Of a stretch of DNA of 64,000 bases, positions 9,190 through 18,283 are shown piece after piece; position 1 is the first letter of the stretch; every line of letters starts with the position of its first letter. Made by a program: the position numbers and the translations under genes. The notes below the pieces were generated by a model. The model was given only the letters and a program-made list of their open reading frames with translations. It made no database searches and was not told the DNA's origin. Source of the stretch: Mesorhizobium escarrei (GTDB taxonomy: Bacteria > Pseudomonadota > Alphaproteobacteria > Rhizobiales > Rhizobiaceae); the NCBI RefSeq assembly GCF_935825525.1, contig NZ_CAKXZT010000119.1:115364-179363 (forward strand), read 5' to 3'.

Positions 9190-10176
9190 ATGAACAAGGT
9201 CGATCGCGACATCGCCAACCTGCCCGACACCACCGTGCCGGTGAAGGAGAAATTCGGCTTCGAGTCCAAGATGGTGGTGCCGGCCTATTCGGTGACGAGC
9301 GAGCATGTGCCCGACATCGATCCCGACTATCTGTTCGACAAGAACACGACGATGGCGATCCTCGCCGGCTTTGCCTACAACCGCCGCGTCATGGTGGCGG
9401 GCTATCACGGCACCGGCAAGTCGACGCATATCGAGCAGGTCGCCGCCCGCCTCAACTGGCCTATGGTGCGCGTCAATCTCGACAGTCATGTCAGCCGCAT
9501 CGACCTCGTCGGCAAGGACGCCATCGTCGTCAAGGACGGGCTGCAGATCACCGAATTCCGCGACGGAATCCTGCCCTGGGCCTACCAGCACAATGTCGCG
9601 CTGTGCTTCGACGAGTACGATGCCGGCCGTCCGGACGTGATGTTCGTCATCCAGCGCGTGCTGGAATCGTCCGGCCGGCTGACGCTGCTTGACCAGAGCC
9701 GGGTCATCCGCCCGCATCCGGCGTTCCGGCTGTTTTCGACCGCCAACACCGTCGGTCTCGGCGATACAACCGGCCTCTATCACGGCACCCAGCAGATCAA
9801 CCAGGCGCAGATGGACCGCTGGTCGATCGTCACCACTCTGAATTATCTGCCGCACGACAATGAGGTGAACATCGTGCTGGCCAAGGCCAAGCATTATCGC
9901 GATGCTAAGGGCAAGGAGATCGTCAACAAGATGGTGCGTGTCGCCGACATGACCCGTTCTGCCTTCATCAATGGCGACCTGTCGACCGTCATGAGCCCGC
10001 GCACGGTCATCACCTGGGCCGAGAATGCCGAGATCTTCGGCGATATCGGCATGGCGTTCAGGCTGACCTTCCTCAACAAGTGCGACGAACTGGAACGCTC
10101 GCTCGTCGCCGAGTTCTACCAGCGGGCCTTCGGCCAGGATCTGCCGGAGAGCGCCGCCAACGTGGTGCTGGGCTAA
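9190..10176 (+). CDS. cobS: aerobic cobaltochelatase subunit CobS
   Basis: 328 residues from ATG 9190 ([15 protein letters not shown]), which aligns with rhizobial CobS; GTG 9172 and TTG 9181 are in frame but less likely. It is an AAA+ MoxR-type ATPase with Walker [10 protein letters not shown] at about 71-79, Walker [11 protein letters not shown] near 136-145 and the [11 protein letters not shown] sensor. With CobT it forms the ATP-driven chaperone that helps CobN insert cobalt into hydrogenobyrinic acid diamide in aerobic B12 synthesis. CobN is not in this window. A palindrome starts on its stop codon and separates it from cobT. Confidence 0.97.
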   Translation: MNKVDRDIANLPDTTVPVKEKFGFESKMVVPAYSVTSEHVPDIDPDYLFDKNTTMAILAGFAYNRRVMVAGYHGTGKSTHIEQVAARLNWPMVRVNLDSHVSRIDLVGKDAIVVKDGLQITEFRDGILPWAYQHNVALCFDEYDAGRPDVMFVIQRVLESSGRLTLLDQSRVIRPHPAFRLFSTANTVGLGDTTGLYHGTQQINQAQMDRWSIVTTLNYLPHDNEVNIVLAKAKHYRDAKGKEIVNKMVRVADMTRSAFINGDLSTVMSPRTVITWAENAEIFGDIGMAFRLTFLNKCDELERSLVAEFYQRAFGQDLPESAANVVLG

Positions 10177-10209
10177 GCATGGCTCGATTCCGATTTTCGG
10201 GGTCATGCT
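10176..10209. repeat. palindromic repeat at the cobS stop
   Basis: AGCATG...TCATGCT arms around ATTCCGATTTTCGGGG. The left arm begins on the last base of the cobS TAA stop and the right arm ends 15 bases before cobT. It belongs to the same loose family as the units at 1931, 23789 and 30143. Confidence 0.7.
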
Positions 10210-10223
10210 CCAGGGAATGATCG

Positions 10224-12122
10224 ATGGCGGGTCCGGGCGACAACACGCGCAACAAGTCGAAGACGGGTTCTGAAGCCGACAGCTTCAAGCGCGCCGTCAC
10301 CGTCTGCATGCGCGCAATTGCCGGCGACAAGGACCTCGAAGTCGGTTTCGCCAAGGATCGGCCGGCGCTGGCCGGCAGCCGCGCCCGGCTGCCTGAACTG
10401 CCGAAAAAAGCCTCGAAGGCCGACATCGCCATCACCCGCGGCCTCGGCGATTCCATGGCGCTGAAGCGCGCCTGCCACGACGCGCGCATCCACACCAGGC
10501 TGGCGCCGGAGGGCAAACAGGCCCGCGCCATCTACGATGCGGTCGAGCAGGCCCGCGTCGAGGCGATCGGCTCCCGCGCCATGCAGGGCGTCGCCGACAA
10601 TATCGGCTCGATGCTCGAGGACAAATACGCCAGGGCCAACCTCATCGACGTCAAGGACAAGGCCGATGCGCCGATCGAGGAGGCGCTGGCCCTGATGGTG
10701 CGCGAAAAGCTGACCGGCCGCGCCGTGCCGAAGAGCGGCGAGCGGCTGGTCGACCTCTGGCGCCCTTGGGTCGAGGAGAAGGCCAGCGCCGATCTCGACG
10801 GGCTGTCGGCAAAGCTCGACGACCAGCAGGGCTTCGCCCGTGTCGTGCGCGAGATGCTGGCTTCCATGGAAATGGCCGAGGAACTCGGCGACGACCAGGA
10901 GACCGAAGACAGCGAGGACAATGACGACAACCAGCCGCAAGGCGAGGAGCAGAGCGAAGAGGGTGGTGAGGACGATTCCGGCTCGGAGCAGTCGCAGTCC
11001 GAGGACACCGAGGCGTCGTCCGACGACGAGCAGGCCGCCGAGACGGAGGCATCCGATGCCACCGCCGACGACCTGTCCGACGATGACGACGCCGATGCCG
11101 AGACGCCCGGCGAGGCGCGCCGCAACGACAATCCCTTCACCAATCTGTCGAAGGAGATCGACTACAAGGTCTTCACCACCGCCTTCGACGAGACGGTGGG
11201 CGCGGAGGATCTGTGCGAAGAGGAAGAGCTGGATCGGCTGCGCGCCTTCCTCGACAAGCAGCTTGCCAATCTGTCCGGCGTCGTCGGCCGGCTGGCCAAC
11301 CGGCTGCAGCGCCGCCTGATGGCGCAGCAGAACCGGTCCTGGGATTTCGATCTCGAAGAGGGTTATCTCGATCCGGCGCGGCTGGTGCGCGTCGTCATCG
11401 ACCCGATGCAGCCGCTGTCCTTCAAGCAGGAGCGCGACACCAAGTTCCGCGACACGGTGGTGACGCTGGTGCTCGACAATTCGGGCTCGATGCGCGGCCG
11501 GCCGATCACGGTCGCCGCCACCTGCGCCGACATTCTGGCGCGCACGCTGGAACGCTGCGGCGTCTCGGTCGAGATCCTCGGCTTCACCACCCGCGCCTGG
11601 AAGGGCGGGCAGGCACGCGAGAAATGGCTGAAGGAAGGCAAGCCGCCCAACCCCGGGCGGCTCAACGATCTGCGCCACATCATCTACAAATCCGCCGACC
11701 ATCCGTGGCGGCGGGCGCGGCGCAATCTCGGCCTGATGATGCGCGAGGGCCTGCTCAAGGAAAACATCGACGGCGAGGCGCTGCTGTGGGCCCACAACCG
11801 CCTGATCGCGCGGCCGGAGCAGCGCAAGATCCTGATGATGATCTCGGACGGCGCGCCGGTCGACGATTCGACGCTGTCGGTCAATCCGGGCAACTATCTC
11901 GAACGGCATCTGCGCGCGGTGATCGAACTGATCGAGACGCGCTCGCCGGTCGAGCTCCTGGCCATCGGCATCGGCCACGACGTTACCCGCTACTATCGCC
12001 GCGCCGTCACCATCGTCGATGCCGAGGAACTGGCCGGCGCCATGACCGAGCAACTGGCCTCGCTGTTTGGCGAGGAAAACATGCGCGACACGCGACGCGG
12101 CGGTATGCGGCGCGCCGGATGA
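10224..12122 (+). CDS. cobT: aerobic cobaltochelatase subunit CobT
   Basis: 632 residues. The N-terminal half is helical, residues about 218-300 are a very acidic Asp/Glu/Ser linker, and the C-terminal third is a von Willebrand A domain with MIDAS motif DNSGS near residue 419 and [11 protein letters not shown] further on. Rings of CobT and CobS drive cobalt chelation with CobN in the cytoplasm. The acidic stretch and MIDAS are diagnostic. It ends MRRAG*, overlapping the next gene by four bases (ATGA), and follows cobS by 47 bases, so they are one operon. Confidence 0.97.
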   Translation: MAGPGDNTRNKSKTGSEADSFKRAVTVCMRAIAGDKDLEVGFAKDRPALAGSRARLPELPKKASKADIAITRGLGDSMALKRACHDARIHTRLAPEGKQARAIYDAVEQARVEAIGSRAMQGVADNIGSMLEDKYARANLIDVKDKADAPIEEALALMVREKLTGRAVPKSGERLVDLWRPWVEEKASADLDGLSAKLDDQQGFARVVREMLASMEMAEELGDDQETEDSEDNDDNQPQGEEQSEEGGEDDSGSEQSQSEDTEASSDDEQAAETEASDATADDLSDDDDADAETPGEARRNDNPFTNLSKEIDYKVFTTAFDETVGAEDLCEEEELDRLRAFLDKQLANLSGVVGRLANRLQRRLMAQQNRSWDFDLEEGYLDPARLVRVVIDPMQPLSFKQERDTKFRDTVVTLVLDNSGSMRGRPITVAATCADILARTLERCGVSVEILGFTTRAWKGGQAREKWLKEGKPPNPGRLNDLRHIIYKSADHPWRRARRNLGLMMREGLLKENIDGEALLWAHNRLIARPEQRKILMMISDGAPVDDSTLSVNPGNYLERHLRAVIELIETRSPVELLAIGIGHDVTRYYRRAVTIVDAEELAGAMTEQLASLFGEENMRDTRRGGMRRAG

Positions 12123-13150
12123 TTTTTTCGCGGGGCGGCTTTCGGCAGACGCTTTTCGCCGCCACAGCGCTGTCCGTTGCCAACATCGCCTTGTCGCCTC
12201 CCATCGCCGCCGGCACCGTTTCGGTCGAGCCGATCGAAATCTCGGCACGGCTGATAGACCGGTTTCATATCGGCGGTGACGAAAAGCGGTTCGGCCCGCT
12301 CGAATTCGTCGGCGGCCTGGAAATGACCTCGCCGTCACGCGATTTCGGCGCGTTGTCGGCGTTTCGCTTCCACAAGCCCGGCAGTGATTTCATCGGCGTC
12401 GCCGACACCGGTTTCTGGTTCTTCGGCACCGTCACCCATGATGCCGACAAGCGCCCATCGGGGTTCCGGAATTTCCGTATGCAGCAGATGGCCGACGCGG
12501 CGGGCCAGCTGATCGACGAGAAATGGGAAGTCGACGCCGAAGGCCTTGCGGTCAAGGACGGCATTGCCACGGTCGGCTTCGAGCGCAACCACCGCGTCGC
12601 CCAGTTCAAGGTCGACCCGCACGACATGAAGCCGCCGTCCAGGCAATTGGATTTCCTGGTTCCTGCCTGGGAGCTCCGACGGAATCGTGGCTTTGAGACC
12701 ATCACCCACGCCGATCCTCACGGCCAGCACGAAGGCGGGCTGGTCGTGGTCTCGGAAAAGAGCCTCGACAAATCAGGCAACATCTATGCGGCTGTTATCG
12801 AAGGGCCGCACAAGGGCGTCTTCACCGTCAAGCGCAACGGCAATTTCGACATTACCGACGGCGCCTTCCTGCCGGACGGCGACCTCTTGCTTTTGGAGCG
12901 CAGCTTTTCGATGGCCGGCGGCATCAAGATGCGGCTGCGGCGCATCTATGGCGAAAGCGTCGAGAGGGGCGCCGTTGCCGACGGGCCGGTGCTGATGGAA
13001 GCCGACATGGGCTACCAGATCGACAATATGGAAGGGCTCGACGTCTGGACCCGCGACGACGGCGCGCTGATGGTTTCGCTGGTCTCGGACGACAACCACT
13101 CGGTGCTACAGCGTAATCTCTATCTGGAATTCATCCTGCACGAGGATTGA
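12119..13150 (+). CDS. secreted esterase-like phytase family protein
   Basis: 343 residues. The first 32 residues are a signal peptide (ending near SPPIAAG), so the protein is exported. The rest is an all-beta pattern with [44 protein letters not shown] and [12 protein letters not shown], the spaced acidic E-G motifs of the esterase-like activity of phytase family (beta-propeller). True substrates are unknown. The start overlaps the cobT stop, so it is coupled to cobalt chelation genes; whether there is a functional link is unclear. Confidence 0.85.
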   Translation: MIFSRGGFRQTLFAATALSVANIALSPPIAAGTVSVEPIEISARLIDRFHIGGDEKRFGPLEFVGGLEMTSPSRDFGALSAFRFHKPGSDFIGVADTGFWFFGTVTHDADKRPSGFRNFRMQQMADAAGQLIDEKWEVDAEGLAVKDGIATVGFERNHRVAQFKVDPHDMKPPSRQLDFLVPAWELRRNRGFETITHADPHGQHEGGLVVVSEKSLDKSGNIYAAVIEGPHKGVFTVKRNGNFDITDGAFLPDGDLLLLERSFSMAGGIKMRLRRIYGESVERGAVADGPVLMEADMGYQIDNMEGLDVWTRDDGALMVSLVSDDNHSVLQRNLYLEFILHED

Positions 13151-13234
13151 GAACTTGCAGCCGTCGATTGGCTGATGGCGAGGCTATCGTCTCGCGCTCT
13201 TCGATGTTTCGCAGCGTCGCAAAGAGGGTTCGGC

Positions 13235-13909
13235 CTATTGCCCGTTGGTTGCGATCCAGATGACGTGGCGTGCCCCGCGCCTGCCATTGGCGCGGACCTT
13301 GACTTCCTCGACCGCGAAGCCCGCCTGCTTGAGCCTCCGCGTAAAACCGCTGTCAGGTCCCTGCGACCAGACCGCCAGCACGCCGCCGGGCTTGAGCGCT
13401 GCTCTCGCGCTGATCAGCCCGGCTATGCTGTAAAGGGCATCGTTGGCCTTGTGGACGATCCCTTCCGGCCCATTGTCGACGTCGAGCAGGATGACATCCC
13501 AGGCCGAGGCTTCCGATCGGACGATCTGCCCGACATCCGCCTCGCGAATGGTCACGCGCCGATCGTCGAGACAGCCGCCGAACAGCGAGGCCATCGGGCC
13601 GCGCGCCCACGCTGCCACGGCGGGCACCAACTCGGCGACAACGATGCCGGCATCAGCGCCAAGCTCAGCAAGCGCGGCGCGCAGCGTGAAACCCATGCCC
13701 AGCCCGCCGATCAGGATTTTCGGCTGCCTGCGGCCGGCAATCCTCTGGCAGGACAGCCTCGCCAGCGCTTCCTCGGAGCCGCTGAGGCGGCTGTTCATCA
13801 ACTCGTTCGAGCCGAGCATGATCGAGAACTCGGCGCCGCGTTGTTTCAGGCGCAACTGGTGGTTGCCGTCAGGCGTTTTCGCGCTATCGAGTTGGACCCA
13901 CGGGATCAT
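13235..13909 (-). CDS. spermidine synthase-like methyltransferase-fold protein
   Basis: 224 residues from ATG 13909. It has a nucleotide-binding GGLGMGFTLR, a VAELVPAVAAWARG acidic-loop region and DVILLDVDNGPEG, the pattern of spermidine synthase-like/SAM-binding folds. It lacks the full polyamine synthase signature, so it is best called a spermidine synthase-like protein of unknown substrate. The longer frame to 13978 runs through a hairpin and is rejected. The ATG sits in the arm of an inverted repeat (13904-13933). It follows the queuosine-precursor transporter gene on the same strand by about 30 bases. Confidence 0.8.
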   Translation of the reverse strand: MIPWVQLDSAKTPDGNHQLRLKQRGAEFSIMLGSNELMNSRLSGSEEALARLSCQRIAGRRQPKILIGGLGMGFTLRAALAELGADAGIVVAELVPAVAAWARGPMASLFGGCLDDRRVTIREADVGQIVRSEASAWDVILLDVDNGPEGIVHKANDALYSIAGLISARAALKPGGVLAVWSQGPDSGFTRRLKQAGFAVEEVKVRANGRRGARHVIWIATNGQ

Positions 13910-13933
13910 GCTCGAGAGCCTGTGAGCATGATC
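13904..13933. repeat. perfect inverted repeat covering a start codon
   Basis: GATCATGCTC (13904-13913) and GAGCATGATC (13924-13933) are perfect 10-base arms with a 10-base loop. On the minus strand the second arm contains the ATG of the spermidine synthase-like gene, and the hairpin starts eight bases after the stop codon of the transporter gene. Confidence 0.8.
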
Positions 13934-13940
13934 TTTTTCT

Positions 13941-14621
13941 CTATGCCGCCAGTGCCGGCTGGCTCCAGCGGGCGGCAAGCAGCCGGTAGGGGATCAGCGC
14001 CACCACGGCGATGATCAGCTTCACGCCGAGGTCGCCGAGCGCCCATGATACCCAGCGCATCGCCTCGACCGGCAGCACGCCCATCAGCGGCGCGGTTTCG
14101 AGCGCAAAGCCATCGTTCGGGCCAGCGAAGGCGAAAGCCGCCGAAAAGGCGATCGTGAAGAACACGGCGGTGTCGAACACCGATCCGACCAGCGTGCCGA
14201 CGATCGGCGCCCGCCACCAGCTCTGCCGGCGCAACCGGTTGAACACGGTCACGTCGAGCAGTTGCGCGATCAGGAACGCGGTGCCGGAAGCCGCCGCAAT
14301 GCGCACCAGCCGGTCGGCGGCCGTCTCGAACTCGATCAGACCGTAGCGGAACAGCAAGGGCGGGATGACGACCGAGCAGATCACTGCCGCCGTGAAACCG
14401 ACAAACACGATCCGGCGCGCCACAGCCGGGCCGTAGCGGCGATTGGCAAGGTCGGTGACCAGGAAGGAGAACGGGTAGGTGAAGGCGCCCCAGGTCAGAA
14501 TGTCGGCCAGCGACAGGCCGCCGACTGCACCCTGCAGCGGGAATTGCACGAGAATGTTCGACGCCACCACGACAAGCGCCATGGCCGCAACAAAGGGCAG
14601 GTATCGGGAGAAAAAACTCAT
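13941..14621 (-). CDS. queuosine precursor transporter (VUT/YhhQ family)
   Basis: 226 residues with about six hydrophobic segments. The family marks are ILTWGAFTYPFSFLVTDLANRRYG near residue 40-65 and DTAVFFTIAFSAAF further on. YhhQ proteins import 7-cyano/7-aminomethyl-7-deazaguanine for tRNA queuosine in the inner membrane. It lies between rpmB and the methyltransferase gene, all on the minus strand; 81 bases separate it from rpmB. Confidence 0.9.
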   Translation of the reverse strand: MSFFSRYLPFVAAMALVVVASNILVQFPLQGAVGGLSLADILTWGAFTYPFSFLVTDLANRRYGPAVARRIVFVGFTAAVICSVVIPPLLFRYGLIEFETAADRLVRIAAASGTAFLIAQLLDVTVFNRLRRQSWWRAPIVGTLVGSVFDTAVFFTIAFSAAFAFAGPNDGFALETAPLMGVLPVEAMRWVSWALGDLGVKLIIAVVALIPYRLLAARWSQPALAA

Positions 14622-14702
14622 TTTTTTATCCTGGGTAATGGAACCAGCGGGGTGTCATGCCGAGTTCGGACGACACTCCTCAGAAGGCGGCTGCCAGAGA
14701 AA

Positions 14703-14999
14703 TCAAGCGGCCGGCTGTTCGGCAAGCTTCTTGGCGATCTGCTTCTTCAGCAGCCGCGCGCGCTGCGACAGCTCCTTGGCGTCGGCCTTTGCCAGGAACG
14801 CATCGAGGCCGCCGCGATGCTCGACCGAACGCAGCGCGTTGGCCGAAATGCGCAGGCGCACATTCTGGTTCAGCGCTTCCGAGATCAGCGTCACATTGAC
14901 GAGATTGGGCAGGAAGCGGCGCTTGCTCTTGTTGTTGGCGTGGCTCACATTGTTGCCGGACATGACTGCCTTGGCAGTGAGTTCGCAGGTGCGGGACAT
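14703..14999 (-). CDS. rpmB: 50S ribosomal protein L28
   Basis: 98 residues, a full alphaproteobacterial L28: [32 protein letters not shown] at the start and the conserved [24 protein letters not shown] component of the large ribosomal subunit. It is the first gene of a minus-strand run with the transporter gene behind it, and is divergent from the DUF3108 gene, a pairing typical of Rhizobiales. It lacks the zinc-binding Cys of some L28 proteins. Confidence 0.98.
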   Translation of the reverse strand: MSRTCELTAKAVMSGNNVSHANNKSKRRFLPNLVNVTLISEALNQNVRLRISANALRSVEHRGGLDAFLAKADAKELSQRARLLKKQIAKKLAEQPAA

Positions 15000-15151
15000 G
15001 GTTCTAAACCTTCAGTTCTCGGTCTGGCCAAACATTCGACCCGCGCCGGGTGGCGCGCGGTTTCGGTCAGGCGGCCTTATGGAAAAAGTTGGCGTTCCAT
15101 AGTTGCATTTCGCCGATGCGTCAAGCTCCGGCTTGCGCGCGGGTGTGACAG

Positions 15152-15186
15152 CGCCTTTCACATAGAGGGCCTTTCACATAAAGGCC
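15152..15186. repeat. tandem 16-base repeat and hairpin between rpmB and the DUF3108 gene
   Basis: Two direct copies of GCCTTTCACATA(G/A)AGG lie head to tail. The second also forms a hairpin GGCCTTT/AAAGGCC (15168-15186). It lies in the 271-base divergent region that must hold both promoters, so it may be an operator. A smaller hairpin CAAGC/GCTTG sits at about 15122-15135. Confidence 0.6.
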
Positions 15187-15270
15187 GAAATTCAGTCTAT
15201 AAGCGGTCGCACAAGGAGATGCCAGGCTGAAGTTGTGCGCTTCTGTTGAAAATCGAGGATCGATCCCGCC

Positions 15271-16059
15271 ATGCTTCGTTCGTGTCATGCCCTCCTTGCC
15301 TCGCTCGCCGTGGCGCTGCCGACGGCGACGTCCGCCGCCACGCCACAATCCTTCAAGGGCGAGTACACGGTCTCGGTCCACGGCTTCTCGGTGGCCAAGG
15401 CAAGCTTTTCCAGCAGTTACGAAGGCGATGCCTATTCGATCGAGGGCAGCGTCTCCAGCGCCGGCCTCGCCACAATTTTCGACGACACGCGTGGCACGGT
15501 TTCGTCAAAGGGCAAGATTTCGGGCAAGCAATTGCAGCCGCAGGCGTTCCGCGCCGACTACAAGTCGGGCGACAAGGCATCGATGATCGATATCCAGTTC
15601 GCCAACGGCGCTGTTACCGCGACGAAGGTCGTACCTGCGCCGAAGAAACGCAATCCCAAGAACTGGATACCGCTGGCCGCCAGCCATCTCGCCTCGGTGC
15701 TCGATCCGATGGCCGCCACCGTCATTCCCGCCGATAGCCTCGACAAGGTCTGCGGGCGCACGGTGAAGCTCTATGATGGCGAGATGCGTGCCAATCTGAC
15801 GCTGACCTACGAGTCGAAAGGCTCGACCTCGGTGCGCGGCTACGAGGGCGATACCGTCACTTGCAGGCTGGATTTTGAGCCGGTGGCGGGTTATCGCAAG
15901 AACCGCAAATCCCTGGATTACCTGAGAAAGCGCAGCCGCATCATGGTGACGTTTGCACCGGTCGGCCAAACCGGCGTATATGCGCCGATCCACGCCACGG
16001 TCGGCACGAAAATCGGCACTCTCACCGTCAGCGCGGAGCGGTTCGAAGCGACAGATTAG
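15271..16059 (+). CDS. DUF3108 domain exported protein
   Basis: 262 residues with a clean signal peptide (MLRSCHALLASLAVALPTATSA). The mature part begins with the DUF3108 pattern FKGEYTVSVHGFSVAKASF and ends with IGTLTVSAERFEATD. The fold is predicted beta-rich and periplasmic or outer-membrane associated. No biochemical function is established for the family. It is the usual divergent neighbour of rpmB in Rhizobiales. The exporter gene follows by 28 bases. Confidence 0.85.
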   Translation: MLRSCHALLASLAVALPTATSAATPQSFKGEYTVSVHGFSVAKASFSSSYEGDAYSIEGSVSSAGLATIFDDTRGTVSSKGKISGKQLQPQAFRADYKSGDKASMIDIQFANGAVTATKVVPAPKKRNPKNWIPLAASHLASVLDPMAATVIPADSLDKVCGRTVKLYDGEMRANLTLTYESKGSTSVRGYEGDTVTCRLDFEPVAGYRKNRKSLDYLRKRSRIMVTFAPVGQTGVYAPIHATVGTKIGTLTVSAERFEATD

Positions 16060-16087
16060 GCGCGATCGCGCGCCGCCGGAGACGGAC

Positions 16088-16975
16088 ATGGGGCGCGCAA
16101 CACTGATCGGCTTCTCGGCGGTCGCCATGTGGGCGCTGCTGGCGCTGCTTACGGACGCTTCCGGCGCGGTGCCGCCATTCCTGCTTTCGGCGATCACCTT
16201 CACGATTGGCACCGGCGTCGGGCTCGTCGCGCGGCTGTTCACGCCGGCGGCCGCCAGCCGGCAGAAGATACCGCCGCAAGTATGGGTGATCGGCATTGCC
16301 GGCCTGTTCGGCTATCACTTCTTCTATTTCACCGCGCTGCGCAATGCGCCGGCGGTGGAGGCGAGCCTCATCGCCTATCTGTGGCCGCTGCTGATCGTGC
16401 TCGGATCGGCGCTGATGCCGGGCGAGCGGCTGGCGTGGAACCATGTCGTCGGCGCACTGCTCGGCCTTGCCGGCACTTTCCTGATCGTCACCAAGGGCGG
16501 CGGGCTTGCCTTCGACGCACGCTATGCCTTCGGCTATGCGATGGCCGGCTTCTGCGCCGTGCTGTGGGCGTCCTATTCGCTGTTGTCGCGCCGCTTTCCG
16601 TCGGTGCCGACCAGCATTGTCACCTGGTTCTGTGCGGCCACGGCAGCGCTTTCGCTTATCTGCCATCTCATGCTGGAAGAGACGGTGCTGCCTGTCGGCG
16701 CCGGCCAGTGGCTGGCCGTGCTCGGCCTCGGCCTGATGCCGGTGGGCGCCGCCTTCTACGCCTGGGATATCGGCGTCAAGCGCGGCAACATCCAGGTGCT
16801 GGGCGCGGCAAGCTATGCCGCGCCGCTGCTGTCGACGCTGGTGCTGATATCGGCCGGTTTCGCCGAGCCGTCCCTGCGCATCCTCGCCGCCTGCGTGCTG
16901 ATCACCGGCGGGGCAGCGCTTGCGGCGAAATCGCTGTTATTGCGCAAGCAGGCTGCGAGCGAGGCCGGGGCGTGA
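16088..16975 (+). CDS. EamA-family drug/metabolite exporter (YddG-like)
   Basis: 295 residues with about ten membrane helices and two EamA repeats. The first ends near GGGLAFDARYAFG, the second starts GYAMAGFCAVLWASYSLLSRRF. The features FGYHFFYFTALRNAPAVEASLIAYLWPLLIVL place it near YddG-type aromatic amino acid exporters, but the substrate is inferred only. ATG 16088 is chosen because an upstream in-frame start would prefix 45 charged residues. The stop overlaps the start of the YhhN gene (TGATG). Confidence 0.88.
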   Translation: MGRATLIGFSAVAMWALLALLTDASGAVPPFLLSAITFTIGTGVGLVARLFTPAAASRQKIPPQVWVIGIAGLFGYHFFYFTALRNAPAVEASLIAYLWPLLIVLGSALMPGERLAWNHVVGALLGLAGTFLIVTKGGGLAFDARYAFGYAMAGFCAVLWASYSLLSRRFPSVPTSIVTWFCAATAALSLICHLMLEETVLPVGAGQWLAVLGLGLMPVGAAFYAWDIGVKRGNIQVLGAASYAAPLLSTLVLISAGFAEPSLRILAACVLITGGAALAAKSLLLRKQAASEAGA

Positions 16976-17643
16976 TGCCGTTCCCCGGCGGCATCGATGC
17001 CAACGCCAACGCGACGCTGCTGTTTTCGCTGGCGGCGGCGGTGATCTACGCCTTCACCATCGACATGCCGCCGAAGCTTGCGCGTTCTGCGATCAAGGCA
17101 CTGGCCGTGGCAATGCTTGCCGTGCTGGCCTCGCTGCAGGGTGGTCCGTGGCTGCTTGTCGCGGCACTGGCGTTGAGCGCCATCGGCGATGCGTTGCTGT
17201 CACGCGACGGTGAAAAGGCCTTTGTCGGCGGGCTGGCCAGTTTTCTCGTGGCGCATGGGCTTTACATCGCGCTGTTCCTGCGCTCCAGCGATGGGGTCGG
17301 GCTGTTTTTGGCCGAGCCGTGGCGGGCGGCGATTGCCGGGGCAATGGCCGTGTTCGCGCTCACCATGCTTTTTGCGCTCTGGCGTCGCGTCGGCCCCGCC
17401 CTGCGCCTTCCGATCAGCGTCTATATCGCGACAATTTTTGCCATGGGCATTTCGGCCCTCACTCTGAGCAATTTCTGGGTCGTCGGCGGCGCCGTGCTGT
17501 TCATGGCGTCCGACGGGCTGCTCGCCTCGGAAAAGTTCCTGCTGACCGCCATCTCGCCGCACCGTACCTGGACGCGCCACGCGGTCTGGGTGCTGTATTA
17601 TGCCGCCCAGCTGGGGATCACGATGGGTTTCCTGCTGGGTTAG
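16975..17643 (+). CDS. YhhN/TMEM86 family membrane protein
   Basis: 222 residues with about eight hydrophobic helices and the family patterns ALALSAIGDALLSRDGEKAFVGGLASFLVAHGLYI and MASDGLLASEKFL. Animal TMEM86 proteins are lysoplasmalogenases; bacterial YhhN roles are not settled. It overlaps the exporter stop, so the two are co-translated. ATG 16975 is used; the GTG one codon earlier is also possible. Its TAG stop is the first three bases of a 172-base palindromic repeat. Confidence 0.85.
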   Translation: MPFPGGIDANANATLLFSLAAAVIYAFTIDMPPKLARSAIKALAVAMLAVLASLQGGPWLLVAALALSAIGDALLSRDGEKAFVGGLASFLVAHGLYIALFLRSSDGVGLFLAEPWRAAIAGAMAVFALTMLFALWRRVGPALRLPISVYIATIFAMGISALTLSNFWVVGGAVLFMASDGLLASEKFLLTAISPHRTWTRHAVWVLYYAAQLGITMGFLLG

Positions 17644-17812
17644 GTATGTCGATAATCAGGTGATGCCGGCCTGCAAAACGGCGGTTTCCTGCGCTTCCGG
17701 TACTCACGTACCCAAACGTACGCTCCGTTCCGGTTCTCGGAATCCACCTGTTTGGTCGCTTCGCGCCCGTCTTCGACGCCGGCTCGGCCTGACCTGAATC
17801 TCAACATACCTA
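17641..17812. repeat. 172-base palindromic repeat, family P1, copy 1
   Basis: Outer arms TAGGTATGT (17641-17649) and ACATACCTA (17804-17812) are perfect. Inside follow further paired stretches (TCAGGT/ACCTGA, GCCGGC/GCCGGC) around a core with ACGTACCCAAACGTACGCTCC. A second copy lies at 40778-40918 with the same order of blocks. The left arm begins on the TAG stop of the yhhN gene. The 195 bases to the cupin gene hold nothing else. Confidence 0.85.
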
Positions 17813-17838
17813 GCCCGGATATGTGTGAGATATCCCGA

Positions 17839-18267
17839 CTAGGGCGTTCCCGGCTGCCAGCCCGGCTCGGCCAGCTCGAAGGCGGCGAAATCGAAGCCCG
17901 GCGCCACGGTGCAGCCGACCAGCGTCCACTCGCCTAGGCTGCGTGCCGATTGCCACCAGCCTGCCGGCACAACGATCTGCGGCCGCTCGCCCGCCGCCAA
18001 TGCCGTGCCGAGCACCTGCTCGATCACCGGCCCGTTTTCCCGATGCATCGACAGTGCCAACGGGGCACCAGCATAGAAATGCCAGACCTCGGCGGTGTCC
18101 TTGACGCGGTGCCAGGCCGATACTTGCTCCTGCTCCAAAAGGAAGTAGATCGCGGACGAATGGCCGCGCGCGCCTTCCGCGCCATCGCGGAAGGTTTCGG
18201 CATACCAGCCGCCTTCCGGATGCGGTTTCAGGCCGAGCGTCGCGATGATTTCGGCGGAACTGGTCAT
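17839..18267 (-). CDS. cupin domain protein (DUF985)
   Basis: 142 residues from ATG 18267. The cupin_5/DUF985 pattern is clear: LGLKPHPEGGWYAETFRD, SSAIYFLLEQEQVSAWHRVK, AEVWHFYAGAPL, VVPAGWWQSARS and GCTVAPGFDFAAFELA. It is a small beta-barrel, probably metal-binding; the reaction is unknown. An upstream frame to 18375 is rejected because it overlaps gloB heavily. It lies 16 bases after the gloB stop on the same strand and so is likely co-transcribed. Confidence 0.9.
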   Translation of the reverse strand: MTSSAEIIATLGLKPHPEGGWYAETFRDGAEGARGHSSAIYFLLEQEQVSAWHRVKDTAEVWHFYAGAPLALSMHRENGPVIEQVLGTALAAGERPQIVVPAGWWQSARSLGEWTLVGCTVAPGFDFAAFELAEPGWQPGTP

Positions 18268-18283
18268 GAGCGCACCACAGGGC

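Noticed and set aside
10203-12338. Long open frame antisense to cobT (about 700 codons)
   Set aside because: It is the complement of a well-supported GC-rich gene, with low-complexity His/Arg/Gln composition and no domain; such shadows are expected at this GC content.
13910-13978. Upstream extension of the spermidine synthase-like protein
   Set aside because: The extra 23 residues are His/Arg-rich, run through a hairpin and overlap the end of the transporter gene.
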